DNA of 5,534 nt, taken from positions 1 to 5,534 of the forward strand of contig JALNYF010000088.1 in NCBI GenBank assembly GCA_023229985.1, in the 5' to 3' direction. Numbering within the stretch: position 1 is the stretch's first letter; every line of letters starts with the position of its first letter. Both the position numbers and the translations under genes were made by a program. Below the pieces are notes generated by a model. It worked only from the letters and a program-made list of their open reading frames with translations, searched no databases and was not told the DNA's origin. This stretch comes from Bacteroidales bacterium (lineage in GTDB: Bacteria; Bacteroidota; Bacteroidia; Bacteroidales; WCHB1-69). Of this stretch, positions 1 through 5,534 are shown piece after piece.

Positions 1-549
1 ACCCATTTTGCAGCCTATTTTTGGACATCCATCTATAAAAAAAACTTTTTAACTCAAAATAAGATTCAATTCCCCTTATATAAATTTTCCGAAGACAGCT
101 ATTTTGTATGGATGGTTGTGATGTATGTAGAGAGATTCGGGTCTATTGATCAAATCTTTTACCACTATATTGTGCAATCCAACTCAGTATCCAATATTTA
201 TGACAGTAATAAACATCTTCAAAAAATAGAAGTATTTACACAACTTATCAATAGACTCAAAACAGAAGGAAAATACATTGATTATCAGGACGAATTGGAT
301 TATCTATATATCAAAAAGGGCTTTCTTATTCCATTATCCATCTATTGTATTTACAGCAAAAAAATATCACGCGAAAAAGTGAAGGAATTCTTTAAGACAC
401 TCAATGAAATAATCCCAAACTATCGCAACAATCCCTATTTACGACGGAACAAAAAACTCTCTGCCATCATTAAGTTGGCAAAGAACTTTCCAAAATGTTT
501 TTCTGTACTCATCAAAATATATTCACAAGACCGACGGGAGAGCTTTTAG
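1..549 (+). CDS. Glycosyltransferase family 2 protein, C-terminal part (5' end outside window)
   Basis: The reading frame is open from base 1 and ends with TAG at 547-549, giving 182 visible codons. The first ATG in the frame is at 112, but residues before it already look like protein of this family, so the gene surely begins upstream of the window. Visible residues 8-17 (WTSIYKKNFL), the Glu-Asp pair at residues 31-32 followed by SYFV, and the segment FYHYIVQSNSVSN at 53-65 match the end of the GT-A catalytic domain of many family-2 glycosyltransferases, where the 'ED' motif precedes a helix and a 'YxYxxxxxSxS' strand. Residues 66-182 are mainly charged, probably helical and less conserved. 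Such enzymes transfer a sugar from a nucleotide-sugar donor during polysaccharide or glycolipid synthesis, usually at the cytoplasmic face of the membrane. The donor and acceptor cannot be told. The nucleotide-binding half is not in the window, so the family call is by C-terminal resemblance only. Confidence 0.75.
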   Translation, partial: THFAAYFWTSIYKKNFLTQNKIQFPLYKFSEDSYFVWMVVMYVERFGSIDQIFYHYIVQSNSVSNIYDSNKHLQKIEVFTQLINRLKTEGKYIDYQDELDYLYIKKGFLIPLSIYCIYSKKISREKVKEFFKTLNEIIPNYRNNPYLRRNKKLSAIIKLAKNFPKCFSVLIKIYSQDRRESF

Positions 550-573
550 TCGTTTTCTGCAATGTCATCATTT

Positions 574-600
574 GCGATATTCCATCGCTACCCTCTTTTC
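574..600 (+). terminator. Possible weak terminator between convergent genes
   Basis: GCGAT at 574-578 pairs with ATCGC at 584-588 around a 5-base loop, and is followed by a pyrimidine-rich stretch ending in CTTTTC. It lies in the 67-base gap between the convergent glycosyltransferase and hipA stop codons, where a terminator is expected. The stem is only 5 bp and the T-run is interrupted, so this is a weak candidate. On the minus strand the hairpin has no T-tract, so it would not obviously terminate hipA. Confidence 0.25.
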
Positions 601-616
601 AATATAACACATTCTT

Positions 617-1882
617 TCACCATTCACCTTGGGTTCTGTTATCGATTATCGTTGAGAATCGCTCTTGTTCTCGTTTTGATATGGAAAGTTTGGCTGCCAC
701 TTGTCGCCACTCTCTAACAGCGTGCACTACCTGACGGATAATATTAGCCGCATCTTGACGCGTCAAAAAGTAGCTCTTTGCGGCATTCAACAAAATGTTA
801 AGGTCTGACAGATTGGAAGTTTCATCAATAAGCAAACTCTGATATTCATTCAATGATGGGTTTACATCATAAACCGGCGAAAGCGTCCAACCCTTGGGAG
901 TCAATAAGAAACCATGATTGCGAAAATGATCATCGGTATTGCCAACGCAAATATTGAAAGCTACTCGACGATATAGTTCCTTTAGATTATTTTGTACATC
1001 GGCGCTGTGTTGTATGATAAAATCCACCATATCTAAATATCCGCGTCCGGTGTCGGCATCATCCCCATCAACCAAGCCGAGCATCGTCATCGCTGATGCA
1101 AAATGAATACGTCTGCTATTTTCAGTTCTATCGAATCTTTTCGACAAAAAAGTATGATAATGGTCACCGATCTTCATCACTCGTGCTTCGGCAGTAAGAA
1201 TTCCCGATTTATTTGCCAAGATATTGCAAAGATATTCCCACAATCCAACATCATAATCATCGTTGCGAGAAGGAAATTTAGCAACAAACAATCTTTTCTT
1301 GTTATCCATAACATTCGCTTTGGGGCGAGCTCCACCAAGCGAACTCCCCGGTTGAATCAATTGAAACAGCCATTTTTTTTCAGGAAGAAGCTGTTGGGAT
1401 TCACTTTGTTCAACTTCTCTACAAGCCATCCATAACTTGTCAATATCAGTAATAGGAGGAACCGTTAGTTCATCTGTGCTGTTGATAAAATCTGCATCCG
1501 GCGATTCCTTGAAACGAAAACCACCCATACGCGCAAAATCATCAATTCCCAGAAGGTAATCAAAAGAGGTGAGTTTGCGAATCGGACGGTTCTGCTCTTT
1601 GGATAGTGTTTGTTCTCTTCGTTGCATCAACATGCGTCCCCATCTGTCGGGCAAAGTATCTGATAAACAGCCAAATATATCTTTTTCCGGTTGAACGAAT
1701 TGTAGTCCGGAAAAATTGAATAAATCCGGACTGATATGAATATCGCTATGTCGCTGTATCCAAGTATTACTGAATTGAAATCCATAGTGCTCCTTTCCTC
1801 TCAGTTGCTCATACTGTAATTCGCCCATCAACTCTACGTCTTCAAGCCAATCAAAATCTGCGTAAACATATAACTTTTTCAT
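617..1882 (-). CDS. hipA: HipA-family serine/threonine kinase toxin (type II toxin-antitoxin)
   Basis: This 421-residue protein has the length and motif order of full-length HipA kinases (E. coli HipA is 440 residues). The N-terminal subdomain spans about residues 1-125 and includes LSDTLPDRWG at 73-82, typical of the family. The kinase core follows: a Gly/Ser loop GSSLGGARPKA at 179-189, whose Ser181 aligns with the autophosphorylated Ser150 of E. coli HipA; the ATP-binding lysine K202 in AKFPS; FLSKRFDR at 245-252; the catalytic loop GNTDDHFRN at 314-322, with D317 as likely catalytic base and N322 as metal ligand; and the DFG-like SPVYD with D339. All look intact. In E. coli, HipA phosphorylates glutamyl-tRNA synthetase and causes growth arrest and persistence; the target here is unknown. 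I chose the ATG at 1882 because it follows the hipB stop codon after one base (TAA-T-ATG), which suggests translational coupling. A GTG at 1903 would add seven residues and overlap hipB. The gene ends with TGA. Confidence 0.92.
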   Translation of the reverse strand: MKKLYVYADFDWLEDVELMGELQYEQLRGKEHYGFQFSNTWIQRHSDIHISPDLFNFSGLQFVQPEKDIFGCLSDTLPDRWGRMLMQRREQTLSKEQNRPIRKLTSFDYLLGIDDFARMGGFRFKESPDADFINSTDELTVPPITDIDKLWMACREVEQSESQQLLPEKKWLFQLIQPGSSLGGARPKANVMDNKKRLFVAKFPSRNDDYDVGLWEYLCNILANKSGILTAEARVMKIGDHYHTFLSKRFDRTENSRRIHFASAMTMLGLVDGDDADTGRGYLDMVDFIIQHSADVQNNLKELYRRVAFNICVGNTDDHFRNHGFLLTPKGWTLSPVYDVNPSLNEYQSLLIDETSNLSDLNILLNAAKSYFLTRQDAANIIRQVVHAVREWRQVAAKLSISKREQERFSTIIDNRTQGEW

Positions 1883-1883
1883 A

Positions 1884-2204
1884 TTACGATTTTTTAGAAG
1901 CACGTACTCTCTGTTTTAAACTCAAATCTTGCAATTGTCGTCCCAACTCATCATGGCGGGCAATCAGCAAAATATCGTCATCTAATTGCAACGCATATAA
2001 AACACGCAAATAGATGCCAATCGAGACGGTCGGAGTACCCTTTTCCACTCTGTTGATCGTCAACGGGGAGCATGTAGCCCTATCAGCCACTTGTGCAATG
2101 GTTAGGTTTCTACGCAAACGTGCCAAGCGAATTTGCTCGCCTACCATGCGCATTTTATCTTCCAATTTTCGGGGAAGCTTAGTCCCCATCGTACTTTTTG
2201 CCAT
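1884..2204 (-). CDS. hipB: HipB-like XRE-family antitoxin and repressor
   Basis: From the ATG at 2204 this encodes 106 residues. An XRE/Cro-type helix-turn-helix covers about residues 20-75: VGEQIRLARL, then TIAQVADRATCSPLTINRVE with the recognition helix near 46-54, then a helix containing YLRVLYALQL. A C-terminal tail follows (HDELGRQLQDLSLKQRVR at 84-101, then RASKKS). The 'LGRxLQDxxLxxR' pattern is common in antitoxins paired with HipA-like kinases. HipB proteins bind and neutralise HipA and repress their own operon. The gene is directly upstream of hipA, separated by one base, so the two form an operon. An in-frame ATG at 2216 would add four residues (MLFI), but it is only about 14 bases from the predicted -7 box, leaving almost no leader, so 2204 is preferred. 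No Shine-Dalgarno motif is seen for either start. Confidence 0.88.
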   Translation of the reverse strand: MAKSTMGTKLPRKLEDKMRMVGEQIRLARLRRNLTIAQVADRATCSPLTINRVEKGTPTVSIGIYLRVLYALQLDDDILLIARHDELGRQLQDLSLKQRVRASKKS

Positions 2205-2218
2205 AATGAATAACATAT

Positions 2219-2233
2219 CAAATAATTTGCAAA
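2219..2233. promoter_or_regulatory. Overlapping palindromes, candidate HipB operator
   Basis: CAAAT-A-ATTTG at 2219-2229 is a perfect inverted repeat with 5-base arms, and it overlaps the 8-base palindrome TTTGCAAA at 2226-2233. Together they cover the last part of the -7 box and the predicted start site of the hipBA transcript. HipB dimers bind palindromic operators over their own promoter in characterised systems, so this is the natural place for autoregulation. The sequence does not resemble the E. coli hip operator, and assigning it to HipB rests on position only. Confidence 0.4.
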
Positions 2234-2260
2234 AATACTGTTTTTATTTATTATATGAAA
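2230..2260 (-). promoter_or_regulatory. Predicted hipBA promoter (Bacteroidota type)
   Basis: Read on the minus strand, TATTTTTG (2237-2230) followed by C is a perfect match to the Bacteroidota -7 consensus TAnnTTTG. Nineteen bases upstream is TTTC (2260-2257), one mismatch from the -33 TTTG core, at the expected 19-21-base spacing. Transcription would start near 2223-2225, giving a leader of about 20 bases to the hipB ATG at 2204. The placement fits a dedicated promoter for the hip operon. It is called by eye; the surrounding AT-richness raises the chance of a false match. Confidence 0.6.
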
Positions 2261-2566
2261 GGTTAATAAAAAAATTTTAATAATAAATAAAAAAATAGAT
2301 AGCATAGAAATCAAGCAACCGAACAACATCAAACTATTCTTTGCCCATCCACTCAGGGCCTCCATCAATCATTCAGCAAAAAGATTCAACAACCACGAAC
2401 GGACACAAAATCCCCTATCTATAAATCGCTTATTGATTGATATTTAACCATTATTATATTTCAAAAAGTGTCAAAGTCAGGAATATGAATCTTTCAATCA
2501 TCGCCATAAGCCGAAATAAATTTATACTTTTCAAACACTTTTCGGTTTTCACTCATAGTTTTTTAC

Positions 2567-2574
2567 TATTTTTG
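2567..2574 (+). promoter_or_regulatory. Predicted -7 element for the YfhO-like gene
   Basis: TATTTTTG followed by C is a perfect match to the Bacteroidota -7 consensus TAnnTTTG. It would start transcription near 2581 and leave a leader of about 24 bases before the ATG at 2605. No clear -33 TTTG lies 19-21 bases upstream; only T-rich segments (TTTTC at 2539-2543 and 2546-2550) with imperfect spacing are present. The position argues that translation begins at 2605 and not at the in-frame ATG at 2437, which lies upstream of the promoter. Confidence 0.55.
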
Positions 2575-2604
2575 CAGCTTGTTTTTAATCATCATCTTAC
2601 AAAA

Positions 2605-5091
2605 ATGAATACATTAGCAAAAAAACCGTGGTGGAAAATTTACGCGCCTTACGCTGCAGCCATCGTCCTTTTTATCTTATTAGCCGTCATATATGCATCT
2701 CCTGTTTTAGACGGTAAAGTTGTCAATGCCGAAGATACCAAAAGTTGGGAAGGTATGTATCAGGAAAGCAAGACATTTCACGAAAATACGGGGGAATACA
2801 CTTGGTGGTCGGGGTCTATGTTTTGCGGAATGCCCACTTATCAAATTGGGGGTGGAAAATACCAAGGGAGCAATCTCGGTGCACCTATCTCAATGCTTGT
2901 TAGGTTGGGATTTAGCGGGACATTGGCAATTCTTATATGTTATTTTCTCGGCTTCTATATTCTCATGCGCGCTTTTAAAGTCAATGCTTGGCTATCCATC
3001 ATCGGGTCTATCGCAATTACCTTTTCCTCCTATTTCTTCATCATTATTGGTGCGGGACACGTCGTCAAAGCATTCGGATTGGGTTTAATGGCGCCGGTCA
3101 TCGGCGGTTTCTATCTCATCTTTCAGAAAAAATATGGATGGGGTATCATTATCACAATGATCTATACTGCGATTGGCTTTATGTCGCACCCTCAGATGTC
3201 CTACTATATTTTTATGCTCATCGGGGTGCTCTTTTTTGCAGAATTATACACTCATATCAAAGAAAAGAGGATGTTGGATTTGGGCAAAGGTATTCTATTG
3301 TTCGCTGTTGCCGTGGTCATAGGGCTGGGGACAGGTTATGCGAAATATAAAACAAATACCGAGTACCTGAAGGAAACCATGCGTGGAGGTCATTCTGATT
3401 TAGTAAATACAGCCCCAGAAAAAGGGGACGCTGCTTCCAAAGCGGGTCTCGATATTAAATATGCCACCCAATGGAGTTATGGAATTGATGAAACCCTTAC
3501 ATTTCTTATTCCCGGTTACAAGGGAAACTCATCCAACTACGATGTCGGAAAAGATTCTGAAACCTATAAGGCATTGATTAATAATGGTGTACCGCGCAAA
3601 GAAGCAGAGTCTTTTAGTAAACATGTTCCCGCTTATTGGGGCAACCAACCCTCTACATCGGGTCCGGTGTATATGGGTGCCATCGTTTGTTTTCTCTTCT
3701 TGTTAGGATTGATTATTGTAAAAGGTCCATACAAATGGGCACTTTTGGTGGCTACACTCTTCTCTATTTTACTTTCGTTGGGAAGCAATTTTATGTCACT
3801 GACAGAATTGTTTTTCAACTATTTCCCGATGTACAACAAATTCCGAGCGGTTTCGTCCATATTGATTGTAGCAGAGATTACCATGCCTCTTTTAGGATTT
3901 TTGGCAATAAAAGCAATTATGAATCAAGAAGTTACAAAGAAGAAAGCATTGATAGGTGTTTTTATATCCGGCGGAATCACGATGGGGATATGTCTTTTCA
4001 TTGCACTCTTCGGTCCGATGATGTTCGATTTTACATCCTCCAACGACAGCGTAATGTTCTCCCAACTTCCCGAATGGCTGAGTAGTGCCATCCTCGCAGA
4101 CAGAGCCTCGATTTTGCGCACGGACGCCCTTCGCTCGTTTTTATTCATATTATTAGGTGGCGGTCTTGTTTGGCTTTATGCTTCCGCGCGCATCAAAGCC
4201 AAATGGTTTATCCCACTTCTCGGCATACTCGTACTATCCGATATGTGGCCTATCAACAAACGATTCTTCAATGATGATTACTTTGTAACCGCCAAACAGG
4301 ATAAAAATTACTTCAAGAAGATGCCATACGAAGAACAACTCCTTAATAGTGATAAAGATCCAAACTACCGTGTACTCAATTTGACGACCAACACCTTCAA
4401 TGAATCCCGTACTTCCTATTATTTTAAATCTATCGGAGGATATAATGCTGCCAAATTGCGCCGCTATCAGGATCTCATCGAGGCACACATCTCAAAGAAT
4501 AACATGGAAGTCATTAATATGTTGAATACCAAGTATTTATTTGTACCCGGAGAGAATGGTGATGTCGAAGTGAAACGGAATCCGGATGCGATGGGTAATG
4601 CATGGTTTGTAGATTCGCTCTTTGTGGTGAATACGCCCAACGAGGAGAGCGATGCGCTGAATACCATCAACTTGCGAAATTCGGCAGTTACCGACGTGAA
4701 ATTCAAGTCCTTTGCACAGAATTTTAAACCGGGACACGATTCAACCGCTACGGTTCAATTGTTGTCGTATGCGCCCAACAAGTTGGAATACAAGTATTCC
4801 GCTTCTTGCCCGGGCACGATTGTCTTCTCCGAAATTTACTATCCTTACGGTTGGAAAGCTTTCATCGATGACAAGCCGGTGGAACACTTCCGCGCCAACT
4901 ACACGCTGCGCGCGCTAAATGTTCCCGCAGGACAACATCAAATTCGCTTTGTTTTTGACCCCGACAGTGCAAAAAATGGAAGTATCGTTTCTATCATTTG
5001 CTTTCTGTTGATTTATGCCACTATTGCAGGAATAGCGATATACGAATTTTTTAGGTATCGAAAAAACCGCAAAAACGTTGTTAAGCAGTAA
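2605..5091 (+). CDS. YfhO-family polytopic membrane protein, putative GT-C-type glycosyltransferase
   Basis: This 828-residue protein has one transmembrane helix at about 14-32, then a non-cytoplasmic loop with NAEDTKSWEG (41-50), TGEYTWW (62-68) and MFCGMPTYQ (72-80). About twelve further hydrophobic helices follow between 104 and 549 (for example 104-122, 128-148, 180-192, 228-245, 356-372, 418-436, 448-470, 511-527). KFRAVSS at 412-418 is another family hallmark. A large soluble domain spans about 551-790, ending in YYPYGWKAFIDD and a 'NVPAGQHQIRF' strand, and a last helix sits at 793-813 before a basic tail. This layout is that of Bacteroidota YfhO proteins. Bacillus YfhO is implicated in glycosylating lipoteichoic acid; GT-C enzymes use polyprenyl-linked sugars and an acidic residue in the first outer loop, for which E43/D44 are candidates. 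The substrate here is unknown. The ATG at 2605 was chosen because the promoter lies inside the longer frame and homologues start close to the first helix. It is probably transcribed alone. Confidence 0.88.
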   Translation: MNTLAKKPWWKIYAPYAAAIVLFILLAVIYASPVLDGKVVNAEDTKSWEGMYQESKTFHENTGEYTWWSGSMFCGMPTYQIGGGKYQGSNLGAPISMLVRLGFSGTLAILICYFLGFYILMRAFKVNAWLSIIGSIAITFSSYFFIIIGAGHVVKAFGLGLMAPVIGGFYLIFQKKYGWGIIITMIYTAIGFMSHPQMSYYIFMLIGVLFFAELYTHIKEKRMLDLGKGILLFAVAVVIGLGTGYAKYKTNTEYLKETMRGGHSDLVNTAPEKGDAASKAGLDIKYATQWSYGIDETLTFLIPGYKGNSSNYDVGKDSETYKALINNGVPRKEAESFSKHVPAYWGNQPSTSGPVYMGAIVCFLFLLGLIIVKGPYKWALLVATLFSILLSLGSNFMSLTELFFNYFPMYNKFRAVSSILIVAEITMPLLGFLAIKAIMNQEVTKKKALIGVFISGGITMGICLFIALFGPMMFDFTSSNDSVMFSQLPEWLSSAILADRASILRTDALRSFLFILLGGGLVWLYASARIKAKWFIPLLGILVLSDMWPINKRFFNDDYFVTAKQDKNYFKKMPYEEQLLNSDKDPNYRVLNLTTNTFNESRTSYYFKSIGGYNAAKLRRYQDLIEAHISKNNMEVINMLNTKYLFVPGENGDVEVKRNPDAMGNAWFVDSLFVVNTPNEESDALNTINLRNSAVTDVKFKSFAQNFKPGHDSTATVQLLSYAPNKLEYKYSASCPGTIVFSEIYYPYGWKAFIDDKPVEHFRANYTLRALNVPAGQHQIRFVFDPDSAKNGSIVSIICFLLIYATIAGIAIYEFFRYRKNRKNVVKQ

Positions 5092-5281
5092 CATATCTTT
5101 GTGCATTTGATAGATGCTTAAAAGATTGAAATCCGATCTATTGAAACGCCTGATATAGATTCGCCGATATTAGAATCCTATTATCCGAAATTATTTCGAT
5201 TTGACATATATTATTGAACTTAATATTATGCTTCTCATTTTGTATGGATGACATTTCATGGATGAATAGAATTCCTTGCTC
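5092..5281. other. Intergenic region between convergent genes
   Basis: This 190-base stretch follows the TAA of the YfhO-like gene and ends at the TAG of the opposing Rpn-like gene. It is AT-rich. ATCTAT at 5136-5141 could pair with ATAGAT at 5155-5160, but the stem is short with a 13-base loop and no T-tract, so I do not call a terminator. TATCTTTG at 5094-5101 matches the -7 consensus, but no -33 element lies at the right distance and no plus-strand gene follows within the window. Confidence 0.5.
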
Positions 5282-5534
5282 CTAATTCGTTATTTCCAAT
5301 TCCTCAATTTGCTCTTTCGACAATCCGGTTATCAATACAATTTCATCGATGGGCTTCTCCATTTTCAACATAGTGCGCGCAATATCCAACTTTCCTTTCA
5401 ATTCGCCTTCTAATTTACCTTTCAATTCGCCCTCTAATCGACCCTTCAATTCACCTTCTTCACGCGCGTAATTGATAGCATTGTCATAATCGTTGATCGC
5501 TTTTTTGCTTTTAATGTATCTTCTATATTCCATT
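5282..5534 (-). CDS. Rpn / PD-(D/E)XK nuclease-family transposase, C-terminal tail (partial)
   Basis: The frame enters from the right edge of the window and ends with TAG at 5284-5282. An ATG at 5533 is in frame, but the residues after it (MEYRRYIKSKKAINDYDNAI) resemble the linker that follows the nuclease domain in Rpn-family proteins, so the true start is probably beyond the window. Counting from that Met, residues 25-50 are a Glu/Gly/Lys-rich segment made of three copies of GELKGKLE (one with Arg). Residues 51-80 (IARTMLKMEKPIDEIVLITG, then LSKEQIEELE) are the usual C-terminal helix pair. Rpn proteins are DNA endonucleases that promote RecA-independent recombination and are often annotated as putative transposases; they normally run to about 300 residues. 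The catalytic domain is not visible, so I cannot say whether the gene is intact or only a remnant. Confidence 0.7.
   Translation of the reverse strand, partial: MEYRRYIKSKKAINDYDNAINYAREEGELKGRLEGELKGKLEGELKGKLDIARTMLKMEKPIDEIVLITGLSKEQIEELEITN
5388..5459 (-). repeat. Three in-frame 24-bp tandem repeats in the Rpn-like gene
   Basis: Units at 5388-5411, 5412-5435 and 5436-5459 share the core TTCAATTC. Units 1 and 2 differ at three positions, units 2 and 3 at five, and units 1 and 3 at six. Each encodes the octapeptide GELKG(K/R)L(E/D). The unit length is a multiple of three, so gain or loss of copies would change protein length without a frameshift. Such Glu/Gly/Lys repeats are frequent at this place in the family. 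Confidence 0.85.

Larger units (their letters stand above)
2205..2604. other. Divergent intergenic region between hipB and the YfhO-like gene
   Basis: These 400 bases separate two divergent genes. The hip promoter and palindromes lie at the left end (2219-2260) and a second -7 element at the right end (2567-2574). Between about 2262 and 2560 the DNA is AT-rich and I see no RNA gene, riboswitch or convincing coding sequence. An 8-base inverted repeat, ATCAATCA at 2364-2371 and TGATTGAT at 2434-2441, has a 62-base spacer and could easily be chance. Confidence 0.6.

Noticed and set aside
495..734. A 79-residue plus-strand frame spanning the gap between the glycosyltransferase and hipA
   Set aside because: It overlaps the ends of both real genes and shows no protein-like features of its own.
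1103..1435. A 110-residue plus-strand frame
   Set aside because: It lies wholly antisense to the well-supported hipA gene and shows no domain features.
2141..2368. A 75-residue minus-strand frame with a hydrophobic stretch near its start
   Set aside because: It overlaps the hip promoter and the start of hipB in another frame, its hydrophobic character is explained by AT-rich DNA, and it resembles no family I recognise.
2364..2441. Inverted repeat ATCAATCA/TGATTGAT with a 62-base spacer
   Set aside because: Eight-base arms of low complexity with a long spacer are expected by chance in AT-rich DNA, and no structure or gene relates to them.
2437..2604. In-frame N-terminal extension of the YfhO-like protein by 56 residues
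   Set aside because: The extension contains the predicted -7 element, and the protein from 2605 begins with the short basic N-terminus and first helix expected of the family.
101..5250. A 14-base exact match, ATTTTGTATGGATG at 101-114 and 5237-5250
   Set aside because: One copy is inside a coding region, the match does not extend, and AT-rich DNA makes it likely to be chance; there is no sign of element ends around either copy.
5388..5459. Possible CRISPR-like array
   Set aside because: The units are directly adjacent with no spacers, and they encode a regular octapeptide within an open reading frame.

Overview
The window looks like a chromosomal segment of a member of the Bacteroidota, most likely Bacteroidales. 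Three things point there: AT-rich DNA, start codons preceded by A-rich sequence instead of a Shine-Dalgarno motif, and two well-placed copies of the Bacteroidota -7 promoter element (TAnnTTTG). The gene content fits as well: a long YfhO-family membrane protein and an Rpn-type nuclease/transposase tail. I cannot name the genus from the sequence.

Layout. (1) 1-549, plus strand: the C-terminal 182 codons of a family-2 glycosyltransferase whose start lies upstream of the window. (2) 617-2204, minus strand: a complete hipBA toxin-antitoxin operon. The XRE-type antitoxin gene hipB is followed after one base by hipA, a full-length Ser/Thr-kinase toxin with all its main catalytic motifs. Its promoter lies just upstream of hipB and overlaps two short palindromes that could be the HipB operator. 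(3) 2205-2604: a divergent intergenic region of 400 bases holding the hip promoter at one end and the promoter of the next gene at the other, with nothing recognisable between. (4) 2605-5091, plus strand: an 828-residue YfhO-family polytopic membrane protein with GT-C-like architecture. (5) 5092-5281: a short intergenic stretch. (6) 5282-5534, minus strand: the C-terminal tail of an Rpn/PD-(D/E)XK-type nuclease or transposase, cut by the window edge, with three in-frame 24-bp tandem repeats.

How the genes relate. The glycosyltransferase and the YfhO-like protein both suggest surface-glycan or glycolipid assembly. The hipBA operon lies between them on the opposite strand with its own promoter, as an accessory module would, and the Rpn fragment adds a second mobile-type gene nearby. 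No CRISPR array, rRNA, tRNA or complete insertion sequence was seen. I found no convincing evidence of a wholly new system. The items most worth a second look are the hip operator/promoter overlap, the unknown substrate of the YfhO-like protein, and the tandem repeats in the Rpn-like tail.
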